From NCBI RefSeq assembly GCF_026239655.1, contig NZ_JAPIVO010000008.1:419716-483715 (forward strand): a stretch of 64,000 nt of DNA. The letters run 5' to 3'. Positions 25,407 to 34,753 of this stretch are shown piece after piece; position 1 is the first letter of the stretch; every line of letters begins with the position of its first letter. Source of the DNA: Pedobacter sp. MR2016-24. Its GTDB lineage: Bacteria; Bacteroidota; Bacteroidia; Sphingobacteriales; Sphingobacteriaceae. Under the pieces are notes generated by a model that had not been told where the DNA came from, did no database searches, and saw only the letters and a list, made by a program, of their open reading frames with translations. The translations under genes and the position numbers were made by a program.

Positions 25407-26210
25407 TTAAATTTTCGCAGTTGTTAAACCTTCAGTTTCTTTGACCATACCATTTTTACGAACAATCTCGCGCGCAAGATTCAGGTAATTGATGGCGCCT
25501 TTACAGTTGGCATCATGCATAATAACAGATACGCCGTAACTTGGTGCTTCACTTAAGCGTGTATTTCTCTGAATAATTGTTTCGAAAACAAGGTCCTGGA
25601 AATGTGTCCGCACCTCTTCTACTACCTGATTAGACAAACGCAACCGGACGTCATACATGGTCAAAAGGATACCTTCAATTTCCAGTTCGGGATTTAATCT
25701 GTTCTGAACGATCTTGATTGTATTTAACAATTTGCCTAATCCTTCCAGTGCAAAATATTCACACTGCACGGGTATAATCACAGAATCCGCAGCGGTAAGC
25801 GCATTGATTGTAATTAAGCCCAGTGATGGAGAACAATCAACGATGATAAAATCATACTGATCTTTAATTTTCTCCAGAACGGCTTTCATTTTATATTCCC
25901 TGTTGGTCAGGTTGATCATCTCGATCTCCGCACCCACAAGATCGATGTGTGCAGGCAACAGATCAAGATTAGGCGTTTCAGTTTTCTGAATTGCTTCAGA
26001 AGGCTCTATATCATTAATGATGCACTCATAAATGCTGTTCTTAATATTTCTTGGATCAAACCCAATACCTGAGGTTGAATTGGCCTGAGGATCAGCATCT
26101 ACTAATAAAGTTCTGTATTCTAATACGGCCAGACTGGCGGCTAAATTTATGGATGAAGTTGTTTTACCTACGCCACCTTTCTGGTTTGCCAATGCAATAA
26201 TTTTACTCAT
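25407..26210 (-). CDS. parA: Chromosome partition ATPase ParA (Soj)
   Basis: 267 residues. Deviant Walker A ANQKGGVGKTTSSINLAASL with the signature Lys11, Walker A' LVDADPQANSTSG, Walker B FIIVDCSPSLGLITINAL. No N-terminal HTH, so a chromosomal Soj type. First gene of the block down to lepB. Its 180-bp upstream region is shared with a divergent flavin reductase and holds a short GCCCTA / TAGGGC hairpin (26287-26302). Confidence 0.96.
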   Translation of the reverse strand: MSKIIALANQKGGVGKTTSSINLAASLAVLEYRTLLVDADPQANSTSGIGFDPRNIKNSIYECIINDIEPSEAIQKTETPNLDLLPAHIDLVGAEIEMINLTNREYKMKAVLEKIKDQYDFIIVDCSPSLGLITINALTAADSVIIPVQCEYFALEGLGKLLNTIKIVQNRLNPELEIEGILLTMYDVRLRLSNQVVEEVRTHFQDLVFETIIQRNTRLSEAPSYGVSVIMHDANCKGAINYLNLAREIVRKNGMVKETEGLTTAKI

Positions 26211-26286
26211 TTATTTTTATAATAATTACCAATTATATCCCTGAGAATTTGTGAACTAGATTTCATTATCAAAAAACGTTATTTTT

Positions 26287-26307
26287 GCCCTATATTTAGG
26301 GCTTTTT
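26287..26307. terminator. Terminator-like hairpin between divergent genes
   Basis: GCCCTA / TAGGGC with a 4-nt loop followed by five T residues. It lies upstream of both parA (-) and the flavin reductase (+), where no terminator is needed; it could be an attenuator in a leader or an operator. Confidence 0.4.
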
Positions 26308-26390
26308 AACGATTAGCTAAGATACAAACTTAATGACAATATTGTTGTTAAAGACTTATTGTTTTGAACATCTTATTAACAATTCCTTAC

Positions 26391-26912
26391 ATGGTTACCA
26401 TTATCTCCGGAACAAACAGGCCTAATAGCAATACGCTTAAAGTAGCGAAATATTATCAGGAAACATTAGCGAAAAAAGGATTGACAACCAATCTGTTGAG
26501 CATGGAAGAGCTTCCCGATGATTTGATTGTTTCAGATTTGTATGGAAAACGTTCTCCTGAATTTGAAAGCATACAGGAACTAATGACGGCATCTGCCAAA
26601 TTCGTTTTCATTATTCCGGAATATAACGGCAGTTTTCCTGGTGTGCTGAAAACCTTTATTGATGCCTGCACCTTTCCTGACAGCTTTTATGAGAAAAAAG
26701 CATGTCTTGTGGGTATCTCCTCAGGCAAATATGGAAACATCCGTGGAATAGACCATTTTGGTGGTGTATGCAGCTATCTGCACTTAAATGTACTGCCTTT
26801 ACGCATCCACATTCCAGCCATAAAAACTGAACTGGATGAAAATAATGCGTTTTTTAAAGAGGATACTTTGAAATTTACAGATAGCCAGATGGATAAATTT
26901 ATTGCTTTCTAA
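26391..26912 (+). CDS. NADPH-dependent FMN reductase-like flavoprotein
   Basis: 173 residues from ATG 26391 (MVTIISGTNRPNSNTLKVAK); an upstream TTG in frame is less likely. Flavodoxin-like fold: the phosphate loop SGTNRPNSNT binds FMN, FIIPEYNGSFPGVLKTFIDA is the family's second signature, and GISSGKYGNIRG follows. Members reduce quinones, chromate or azo dyes, or supply reduced FMN; the physiological substrate is not clear. Single gene, divergent from parA. Confidence 0.88.
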   Translation: MVTIISGTNRPNSNTLKVAKYYQETLAKKGLTTNLLSMEELPDDLIVSDLYGKRSPEFESIQELMTASAKFVFIIPEYNGSFPGVLKTFIDACTFPDSFYEKKACLVGISSGKYGNIRGIDHFGGVCSYLHLNVLPLRIHIPAIKTELDENNAFFKEDTLKFTDSQMDKFIAF

Positions 26913-26923
26913 AGCAATGTTTC

Positions 26924-27379
26924 CTATACCACGAAACCGGTCCAGTTTGTTCCCTCATTACCGAATATAAAATACCCGGGATAAAGCATTTCCACTACAT
27001 CCTCTAGTGTATTGACGAAATGTTCCGGATCACTCATATAAGCAGACTGGTCGTCCATAATATAAACTCTTTTAAACTTCACCGCTGGCCATTCCTCATT
27101 TAAAAGAGAAGGGACAATACCCATCATTTCCAGCATGCCTGTCCTGGATTCATGGTAAATAATGACCTGCGCATCCATTACCTCCTGCTTCAGATCGCCA
27201 CCAGCAGATTCCATCACTACATTGAGCAGGCTGCTTGGGTTATTGAAACTGTCCAGTACAATCACAGGAATCTTATCCATAAACTTTATCTTATGCAGGA
27301 TTATATCTACGCGTTCCTGAAGCTCTTCACGCAGTTCTTCATCCTCAACATTATTTATAATCGCATTTAAAAAAGACAT
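26924..27379 (-). CDS. Cytosolic protein resembling the C-terminal part of TroA/BtuF-type binding proteins
   Basis: 151 residues from ATG 27379 (MSFLNAIINNVEDEELREEL). After a charged helix (~1-30) the sequence IPVIVLDSFNNPSSLLNVVM, then ESAGG, DAQVIIYHESRTGM, FKRVYIMDDQSAYMSDPEHF and LEDVVEMLYPGYF follows the order of landmarks in the second lobe of cobalamin/siderophore-binding proteins (VLxLDSLxPP, AGG, DVIVV, VYALD, RPGPRLVEGLEIL, HP). It lacks a signal peptide and the first lobe, so transport binding is unlikely. Assignment is tentative, from pattern recall only. Confidence 0.5.
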   Translation of the reverse strand: MSFLNAIINNVEDEELREELQERVDIILHKIKFMDKIPVIVLDSFNNPSSLLNVVMESAGGDLKQEVMDAQVIIYHESRTGMLEMMGIVPSLLNEEWPAVKFKRVYIMDDQSAYMSDPEHFVNTLEDVVEMLYPGYFIFGNEGTNWTGFVV

Positions 27380-27425
27380 AGCATTTAATTTTATTACTTT
27401 GTGCAAAAATAGGATTCCTTAACTG

Positions 27426-29057
27426 ATGCCTCTAATTAATAAAAATATTTTTTTTGCTTTATGCATCATCGCCCTCTGTGGCTGTAAAAACACGACAGAA
27501 AATAACGGCAAAAAGGTTTTCACACTGAATTTTGACCAGAGCCTGACCACACTTGACCCTGCATTTGCACGTAATCAGCCTGCTATATGGATGATCAACC
27601 AGATTTTTAACGGGCTGGTGCAGGTTGATGAACAGCTGAACGCGGTACCCTGTATTGCCAAATCATGGGAAGTCGCCGGAGATGGTCTCAATTATACTTT
27701 TCACCTTCGTAATGATGTATTCTTCCATAATGATCCGCTTTTTAAAAATGGAAAAGGCAGGAAAGTCATTGCGGCCGATTTTGTCTATAGTTTTAACCGG
27801 CTGATAGATCCGAAAGTAGCGTCTTCTGGTGGCTGGATCTTTAGCGACAAGGTAAAAGATGTGCATAATTTCATTGCGGTGAATGACTCTACATTTCAGG
27901 TCCGTTTAACCAAACCTTTTCCGGGTTTCCTCAACCTGCTGACTACACAATATTGCAGCGTTGTGCCCAAAGAAATCATAACATATTACGGAAAAGATTT
28001 CAGGAGCCACCCCATTGGCACCGGCCCTTTTAAGTTTAAATACTGGAAAGAAGAAGAGATCCTGGTATTGCTTAAAAATGAAAATTACTGGGAGAAAGAT
28101 GGTAATACCAGGCTCCCCTATCTGGATGCCGTTAAAGCTTCATTCATTAGTGACAAGCAAAGTGCCTTCATGAATTTCATTAAGAAAGACCTGGACTTCT
28201 TCAACAGTGTGGATGGCAGTTACAGGGATGATATCCTGACCAAAAGCGGTCATATGACCAGCAAGTACAAAGGTAAGTTTCAGCTGATCAAAGGTCCGTA
28301 TCTGTGTACTGAATACCTCGGGATATTGGTCGACACCACACAGTCTATCGCCAAAAATTCCCCGCTGAAATACAAAAAAGTAAGACAGGCCATCAACTAC
28401 GGCATTGATAAAGCGAAACTGATTAAATATTTAAGGAACAGTATTGGTGTACCCGCTACTTCAGGCTTTGTGCCAAAAGGTATGCCCGGCTTTGACAGCG
28501 CAGTGGTGAAAGGATATAACTATGATCCGGCAAAGGCTGCAGCACTGTTGAAAAGTGCAGGTTTCCCCAATGGAAAAGGGATGTCTGAGCTTACATTGAC
28601 TACCTCTACAACTTACAAAGATCTCATAGAATTTATCCAGGGAGAATTAACCGCTTTAGGTATCAGGGTTAAAGTAGATGTTGCACCCAGCGCAAGTTTG
28701 CGTGAGTTGATGTCTAAGAATGAAGTAAACTTCTTCAGAGGGTCATGGATTGCCGACTTCCCCGATCAGGAAAACTACCTTTCTGTATTTTATTCGAAAA
28801 ACAAAGTGCCATTCGGACCGAATTATACCGGATATTTTAATAAGGAATTTGACCGCTTACTGGAAAGTACATATTTTGAAAGAGATTTGAAGAAGCGCAA
28901 TGCGATATTCAGGCAGATGGATAATATGGTCATTGAAAATGCTTCGATAGTACCGATCCTGTACGATCAGTCTGTGGTTATGCTGCAAAACAACATCAGC
29001 GGTTATCCGATCAATCCCCTCAGCCTGATGATCCTTAAACGGGTAAAGAAGAAATAA
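27426..29057 (+). CDS. ABC transporter substrate-binding lipoprotein, oligopeptide (SBP_bac_5) family
   Basis: 543 residues. Lipoprotein signal MPLINKNIFFALCIIALCGC with lipobox LCGC (Cys20). Family landmarks: TLDPAFARNQPAIWMINQIF, YTFHLRNDVFFHNDP, ADFVYSFNRLIDP, HPIGTGPFKFKYWKEEEILV and VRQAINYGIDKAKLIKYLRN. Likely binds peptides on the periplasmic face. No permease or ATPase gene is adjacent, so it either uses a distant transporter or has another role. A 7-bp GC hairpin without a T-tract follows at 29061-29082. Confidence 0.9.
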   Translation: MPLINKNIFFALCIIALCGCKNTTENNGKKVFTLNFDQSLTTLDPAFARNQPAIWMINQIFNGLVQVDEQLNAVPCIAKSWEVAGDGLNYTFHLRNDVFFHNDPLFKNGKGRKVIAADFVYSFNRLIDPKVASSGGWIFSDKVKDVHNFIAVNDSTFQVRLTKPFPGFLNLLTTQYCSVVPKEIITYYGKDFRSHPIGTGPFKFKYWKEEEILVLLKNENYWEKDGNTRLPYLDAVKASFISDKQSAFMNFIKKDLDFFNSVDGSYRDDILTKSGHMTSKYKGKFQLIKGPYLCTEYLGILVDTTQSIAKNSPLKYKKVRQAINYGIDKAKLIKYLRNSIGVPATSGFVPKGMPGFDSAVVKGYNYDPAKAAALLKSAGFPNGKGMSELTLTTSTTYKDLIEFIQGELTALGIRVKVDVAPSASLRELMSKNEVNFFRGSWIADFPDQENYLSVFYSKNKVPFGPNYTGYFNKEFDRLLESTYFERDLKKRNAIFRQMDNMVIENASIVPILYDQSVVMLQNNISGYPINPLSLMILKRVKKK

Positions 29058-29060
29058 ATA

Positions 29061-29082
29061 AGGCCCGCAGATAAACGGGCCT
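29061..29082. terminator. GC-rich hairpin after the binding-protein gene
   Basis: AGGCCCG / CGGGCCT with an 8-nt loop between convergent genes. There is no T-run after it, so it is only a possible terminator. Confidence 0.4.
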
Positions 29083-29104
29083 CATCATTAAATATATGCT
29101 TTTA

Positions 29105-31552
29105 TTATTGCTGTTTCGGTATCCCGCCACCGCCACCCATTCCACCACCACTGGTTTCATCAGGTTTTAGATCGTCGTTATTGATTCCTTTTTTCTTTTT
29201 AGCAGCTGCATTAAAGTTCATTTTACCAAACTTATAACTGAAGTTCACACCAAAAGAACGGATTGGATAGTAGATATTGGTACTCTGCAGGAAGTTAACA
29301 TTACCATTTTCTTCAATCCCCCTATTTTCTGTTTTGATATGCAGATCACGTGCAAATACATTGAACACATTAATACCAACTGTAGCTTTCTTTTTCATGA
29401 TATCCTTTTTCACCGCTCCACCATAAAAATACATCGCACCTGTTGTTCCCTGGAACGTTCTTTTGGGGCCGACATTCACACCAAACAACTCTGTATTCCA
29501 GCCACCTTTGAAAGCGATAGCCGAGCGTAGAAATAAGGTATAATTTACATTCAGTCCGGTGCTCACATTCGTCTGCACATTTTTCACATCATAGGTATTT
29601 ACACTGACGTTAGACATTAATGTCCATTTGGGCGTAGGATTATAAGAAGCGAATACATTACCACCAAAAGATTTATTGGTACCAATATTATAATAAGAAG
29701 TCAGCTTCTGGTCCTGATCATACAAACTTTCAATTACGTCTTTCGTTTCCCTGTAAAAAACAGATGCGGTAATCATCGAACCCTTGATAAAAGTAGAATA
29801 ACCCAATTCAATCAAATCACTGATTTCAGGACTTAAGTTAGGATTACCCTGCTGCTGATTTTCCGGGTCATTTCTATTTAAAAACGGGTTCAGATAAGTC
29901 AGACTTGGTCGCTGCATCCTCTTATTGTAACTCAGTTTTAAGCTGGAATTATTTTTCAGTGTTTTCGAAATGATAGCACTTGGAAACAAGTTAAAATAGT
30001 CGTTGTTAAAGTTTAATGAAGTACCAGAAACGCCAGTGATATTTGTGTATTCAGCTCTTAATCCACCTTTAAAATCGATCGTCTTAGCCAGCTTAAAACT
30101 CATCACGCCATAAGCAGCAGCTACATCCTGGTTATAATCAAAATCCTGCTCACTGCTTTCATACTTACTTTTAATATCTCTGAAGATCCCTTTTACCCCT
30201 GTTTCCAGCTTCACATCTTTGCTAAAAGGATAAGTATAATCTGCCTGGGCAGTGTATTCGTTATTCTTTCCTGTATTGTCGCCAATGATCGGCACAGAGC
30301 TGCTGCCATTCGGCAAAATGATTACTGAGTTAAATTCAGTCGTATTTCTGCCAAAACTAGCCTGACCGGACAAAGTAAACTCTTCGCCTTCTTTTTTTGT
30401 TGTTCTTCTATAATCTGCACTCCAATCCACATTGTTGGAACCCACATCATTTTTAGACGTACGCATATAATTTGTCGTTGCATCCTGCAGCCTGCTCAAT
30501 ACATTCAGACTTCCGTCAGACCCGTTGGAGAAATCGGTATATTTTACATTCGTTGATAAGCTATTGTAGCCATTGATATCGTAATCCAGACCAAAACCAC
30601 CGTTGAAGCTATACCGTTTAGCACGTGTATATCCTATCTGGCTCAATGAAGTATTGTTTGTATAATCATCATTCAACAGTTCCACCCGCGTATCCTGCGG
30701 AATGGCATACTGGCCGCCAAAGTTTGAAGTGAAACCCAGTCTCCCCTTTTTTGCATTCAGACTAAAATTGCCATTATTCTGTCGTGTACCCGCAGCAATA
30801 CTTGCATTTCCATTAATCCCCTGCGCGGTCTTCTTTTTAGTGATGATGTTGATAATTCCGCCGGCACCTTCTGCATCATATTTTGCTGAAGGACTCGTGA
30901 TGACTTCCACACTTTTAATCTCTTCTGCAGGAATCATCTTCAGTGCATCAGCAACACTATTAGACATGGTTCCGGAAGGTTTACCGTTGATCAGTACCCT
31001 TACCGCAGCTCCACGAAGAGAAGGGTTTCCATCAATGTCTACCGTAACCATCGGTACTTTACGCATTACATCACCTGCATTACCACCAGCAGTAGTCACA
31101 TCCTGTTCAGCATTATAAACCATTCTGTCAATCTTGTTTTCTACCATAGGTGTGGCGCCCACAATGGCCACTTCTTTCAGGTTACTCTCTGTGCCAACCA
31201 TATAAATAGTGCCCATATTGATATCCGGCTTTTCAGCTGTTGTTTTTACTAATACGGATTTGCTTTTATAACCCATAAAGCCAATTGAAAGCTTATACTG
31301 ATCTGGTGCAACGTTCTGTAAGGTGATTTTCCCTTTGGCATCGGTTACCGCACCATTAACAGATTTGCTGTCTTTAATTCTGATTAGGGAAACTGTAGCA
31401 TAATCAACTGGTGATTTTGTGGCGGAATCCAATATGATTGCCGTGATCCGGCCCGTTATGGTGATTTTTGGTGCTCCTCCACCCATAGGAAACTGGGCTT
31501 TTGTACTGAGTGCACATCCGAATAGTAGAAATAAAAATAAAATACGTTTCAT
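29105..31552 (-). CDS. TonB-dependent-receptor-like outer membrane beta-barrel protein
   Basis: 815 residues. Signal peptide MKRILFLFLLFGCALSTKA. Residues ~28-120 are a CarboxypepD_reg-like beta-sandwich (ITGRITAIILDSATKSPVDY ... VTDAKGKITLQNVAPDQYKL). A plug domain follows (NAGDVMRKVPMVTVDIDGNP, then VRVLINGKPSG and IKSVEVITSPSAKYDAEGAG with GIINIITKK), then a ~550-residue barrel of the outer-membrane-barrel-family type (PSLTYLNPFLNRNDPENQQQ). The C-terminus is a low-complexity Gly-rich tail (GGGMGGGGGIPKQQ). No SusD partner is adjacent. Substrate unknown. Confidence 0.9.
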   Translation of the reverse strand: MKRILFLFLLFGCALSTKAQFPMGGGAPKITITGRITAIILDSATKSPVDYATVSLIRIKDSKSVNGAVTDAKGKITLQNVAPDQYKLSIGFMGYKSKSVLVKTTAEKPDINMGTIYMVGTESNLKEVAIVGATPMVENKIDRMVYNAEQDVTTAGGNAGDVMRKVPMVTVDIDGNPSLRGAAVRVLINGKPSGTMSNSVADALKMIPAEEIKSVEVITSPSAKYDAEGAGGIINIITKKKTAQGINGNASIAAGTRQNNGNFSLNAKKGRLGFTSNFGGQYAIPQDTRVELLNDDYTNNTSLSQIGYTRAKRYSFNGGFGLDYDINGYNSLSTNVKYTDFSNGSDGSLNVLSRLQDATTNYMRTSKNDVGSNNVDWSADYRRTTKKEGEEFTLSGQASFGRNTTEFNSVIILPNGSSSVPIIGDNTGKNNEYTAQADYTYPFSKDVKLETGVKGIFRDIKSKYESSEQDFDYNQDVAAAYGVMSFKLAKTIDFKGGLRAEYTNITGVSGTSLNFNNDYFNLFPSAIISKTLKNNSSLKLSYNKRMQRPSLTYLNPFLNRNDPENQQQGNPNLSPEISDLIELGYSTFIKGSMITASVFYRETKDVIESLYDQDQKLTSYYNIGTNKSFGGNVFASYNPTPKWTLMSNVSVNTYDVKNVQTNVSTGLNVNYTLFLRSAIAFKGGWNTELFGVNVGPKRTFQGTTGAMYFYGGAVKKDIMKKKATVGINVFNVFARDLHIKTENRGIEENGNVNFLQSTNIYYPIRSFGVNFSYKFGKMNFNAAAKKKKGINNDDLKPDETSGGGMGGGGGIPKQQ

Positions 31553-31680
31553 AATAAGGTAATAGTTGTTGGTAATAGTTGCTTCATTAGTCTGCGCAAA
31601 TTACTTTTTGTTACGGCACTCCAGAAATAGTTTCTGATCACTTGTAATAAAAAGCCGGCAAATTGCAGCAATTGACCGGT

Positions 31681-31713
31681 AGAAAAAATGCCCTGCTATT
31701 TTAGCAGGGCATT
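31681..31713 (-). terminator. Terminator of leuS
   Basis: Perfect 12-bp stem AATGCCCTGCTA / TAGCAGGGCATT around a 3-nt loop, with a T-run on the minus strand, 36 bp after the leuS stop. Confidence 0.9.
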
Positions 31714-31748
31714 ATACAGGAATATGATGAGATAATAAATACGAGATA

Positions 31749-34553
31749 TTAAACTACGATATTTACAATTCTGCCTTTTACTACAATCACTTTTTTAGGC
31801 GTTTTTCCTTCCAGATATTTCTGCACCTGCTCATCAGCCAATACCAAAGCTTCAATTTCAGCAGCTTCAAGTGTCAGGCTCAAATTCAGGTTTGTCCTGG
31901 TTTTTCCATTTACAGAAACCGGGTAACTGAATTCATCTTCCACCATGTATGAAGGGTTGAACTCAGGATAGGCAGCATGAGAAATGCTTTCTTTGTTGCC
32001 TAAGAGCGACCACAGTTCTTCAGTAATATGCGGTGCATAAGGAGAAAGAACGATCACTAAATCCTGAAGAATAGCTCTCTTGTTACACTTCAAATCAGTC
32101 AGTTCATTCACCGCAATCATAAAACTGGATACAGATGTATTGAAAGAAAAACGCTCCACATCATCCTGTACTTTTTTAATAATCTTATGGAGCGCCTTTA
32201 ACTCAGCTTTTACCGGTGCGGCATCACTTACGTTGAACTCCCATTGATCATTATGGAATAATCTCCAGAATTTACGCAGAAATTTGAATACGCCTTCAAT
32301 ACCATTGGTATTCCATGGTTTGCTTTGCTCCAGCGGACCTAAAAACATCTCATACATCCTTAATGTATCGGCACCATAGCTGTTGATCAGCACATCAGGA
32401 TTAACGACGTTGAATTTGGATTTAGACATTTTCTCTACTTCCACACCACAGATATACTTTCCGCTCTCGAGTATGAATTCGGCCTCTGCAAACTCAGGTC
32501 TGAACAGTTTGAACTTTTCTATATTCAAAATCTCGTTCTCCACGATATTTACATCCACATGTAATGCAGAAGTTTTATACTGACTTTTCAGTCCGTAAGA
32601 TACCAGGGTATTCAATCCCCTGCCCTCTTCATCAATAACCCGGTACACAAAATTACTTCTGCCCTGGATCATTCCCTGGTTGATCAGTTTTTTGAAAGGC
32701 TCTTCCTCGTTTACATAACCCAGATCTTTCAGGAACTTATTCCAGAAACGACTGTATAACAAGTGACCAGTAGCATGTTCTGAACCACCAATATATAAAT
32801 CCACATCTTTCCAATAGGCAATTGCTTCTTTGGAAGCGAATGCGTTTTTATTCTGTGAGTCCATATAACGGTACCAGTACCAGCTTGAACCTGCCCAACC
32901 CGGCATCGTACTCAGCTCATAATTGTACTGTTGTTCGTAACTCCAGCCATCGGCCCTGCCCAGTGGCGGTTCTCCGCTTTCTGTTGGCAGGTATTTATCT
33001 ACCTCAGGCAATAACAATGGCAATTCTTCTTCTTTGATTAAATAAGGCAGGCCATCCTTAAAATAAACAGGTATAGGTTCTCCCCAATAGCGCTGGCGAC
33101 CAAAAATTGCATCCCGCATGCGGTAATTGATTTTAGCCTTGCCCACTTTTTTATCTTCCAGCCAGGTATTCAAAGTGTCCACAGCTTCCTTGTAGTCCAT
33201 TCCATTGATGAAACCGGAGTTAATATAAGCCCCTTCTTTGGTCGCATCTGCCTGTATGTCTATATCTTTCTGTCCGTCCAGGATCTGCACAACAGGTAAA
33301 TTGAAATGTTTCGCAAATAACCAGTCGCGCTGGTCACCACTAGGCACGCCCATTACCGCACCAGTTCCATAACCCGCCAGCACATAATCAGCAATCCACA
33401 ACTGTACACGTTCGCCACTTACAGGATTAATCACATAAGTTCCCGTAAATGCACCGGATACTGTTTTTGTATCCGCCATACGGTCAAGCTCCGATTTCTT
33501 TTTGGTCTGTGCGATATAATTTTTAATATCGTTCTCTTGTTCCGGAGTCGTCAGAACACTCACCAGCTCATGCTCCGGAGCCAGGACTAAATAGGACACA
33601 CCAAATATTGTGTCTACACGCGTAGTAAACACTTCTATATTATCTGCCGGCAAAGCAGCTGCACCAGGTACTGTCTCTATGGTGAAACGTACACTTGCGC
33701 CAACACTCTTACCAATCCAGTTGCGTTGCATTTCTTTTACCGGCTCTGGCCAGTCGATCGTATTCAGTCCCTGCAGCAATCGCTCTGCATAAGCAGAAAT
33801 CCGCATGCTCCACTGCATCATTTTTTTCTGTTCAACAGGATGACCTCCGCGTTCAGAAAAACCTTCTTTAACTTCATCATTTGCCAATACCGTTCCCAAT
33901 GCCGGGCACCAGTTTACTGTACTTTCACGCAAATAAGTTAAACGGTATTTAAGCAGCTCTGCCTGTTTCTCCTCATGGGTCATTGCTGCCCAGTCAGACG
34001 GCATAAAGGATTTCACCTCTTCATCACAGACAGCTTTCACATCAGCGCTGCCCGCAGCGTTAAACTTTTCGATCAGCGTGGTGATATCTTCCGCTCTGTC
34101 CGTTTCCAGGTTATACCAGGAATTGAACAGCTGCATAAAAATCCACTGCGTCCATTTGTAATAATCAGGTTCAGAAGTGCGTACTTCCTTGCTCCAGTCG
34201 AACGAAAACCCGATCTGATCCAGCTGCCTGCGGTAGGTATTGATATTGACCTCCGTGGTTAATGCCGGATGCTGACCAGTTTGAATAGCATATTGTTCTG
34301 CTGGCAATCCAAATGAATCGTATCCCATAGGATGCAAAACATTGAAGCCTTTTAATCTTTTGTATCTTGAAAATATATCTGAAGCAATGTAGCCGAGCGG
34401 GTGGCCCACATGTAAACCTGCACCTGATGGATAAGGAAACATATCCAGTACATAAAACTTAGGTTTAACAGTATCTTTCTCTGCTTTAAATGTTTGGTGC
34501 TCTGCCCAGAACGCTTGCCACTTCTGCTCTATTTCTTTAAATTGGTAATCCAT
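31749..34553 (-). CDS. leuS: Leucyl-tRNA synthetase
   Basis: Class I aminoacyl-tRNA synthetase, 934 residues; longer than E. coli LeuS (860), as common in Bacteroidota because of an insert after the HIGH region. HIGH motif is HVGH (48-51, SGAGLHVGHPLGY). The CP1 editing domain spans ~230-430 (EVFTTRVDTIFGVSYLVLAP; TGAVMGVPSGDQRDWLFA). The KMSKS motif is VEKMSKSKFNVVNPDVLI. An anticodon-binding domain and a C-terminal domain follow. Stand-alone gene with its own terminator at 31681. Confidence 0.97.
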   Translation of the reverse strand: MDYQFKEIEQKWQAFWAEHQTFKAEKDTVKPKFYVLDMFPYPSGAGLHVGHPLGYIASDIFSRYKRLKGFNVLHPMGYDSFGLPAEQYAIQTGQHPALTTEVNINTYRRQLDQIGFSFDWSKEVRTSEPDYYKWTQWIFMQLFNSWYNLETDRAEDITTLIEKFNAAGSADVKAVCDEEVKSFMPSDWAAMTHEEKQAELLKYRLTYLRESTVNWCPALGTVLANDEVKEGFSERGGHPVEQKKMMQWSMRISAYAERLLQGLNTIDWPEPVKEMQRNWIGKSVGASVRFTIETVPGAAALPADNIEVFTTRVDTIFGVSYLVLAPEHELVSVLTTPEQENDIKNYIAQTKKKSELDRMADTKTVSGAFTGTYVINPVSGERVQLWIADYVLAGYGTGAVMGVPSGDQRDWLFAKHFNLPVVQILDGQKDIDIQADATKEGAYINSGFINGMDYKEAVDTLNTWLEDKKVGKAKINYRMRDAIFGRQRYWGEPIPVYFKDGLPYLIKEEELPLLLPEVDKYLPTESGEPPLGRADGWSYEQQYNYELSTMPGWAGSSWYWYRYMDSQNKNAFASKEAIAYWKDVDLYIGGSEHATGHLLYSRFWNKFLKDLGYVNEEEPFKKLINQGMIQGRSNFVYRVIDEEGRGLNTLVSYGLKSQYKTSALHVDVNIVENEILNIEKFKLFRPEFAEAEFILESGKYICGVEVEKMSKSKFNVVNPDVLINSYGADTLRMYEMFLGPLEQSKPWNTNGIEGVFKFLRKFWRLFHNDQWEFNVSDAAPVKAELKALHKIIKKVQDDVERFSFNTSVSSFMIAVNELTDLKCNKRAILQDLVIVLSPYAPHITEELWSLLGNKESISHAAYPEFNPSYMVEDEFSYPVSVNGKTRTNLNLSLTLEAAEIEALVLADEQVQKYLEGKTPKKVIVVKGRIVNIVV

Positions 34554-34753
34554 TACAGCTCTTCTCTTTGTATACGGCGAAAATAAAGAAATAAAGGGTG
34601 TTTCAGAAAGGTTATGGAAAGAAATTAGGTTTTAAGGAACTATTTCAAACAGTTTCCCGTTCTGATTACATCAGGCCCACACAATATTTAGGCATTTATA
34701 TCTGTCATATTTTATATTTAGTTGCTTATATTTTTTAATTTCGCAAAACATAA

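Noticed and set aside
24462..26390. parS site near parA-parB
   Set aside because: No GTTTCACGTGAAAC-like palindrome was found by eye in or around these genes; it may lie elsewhere.
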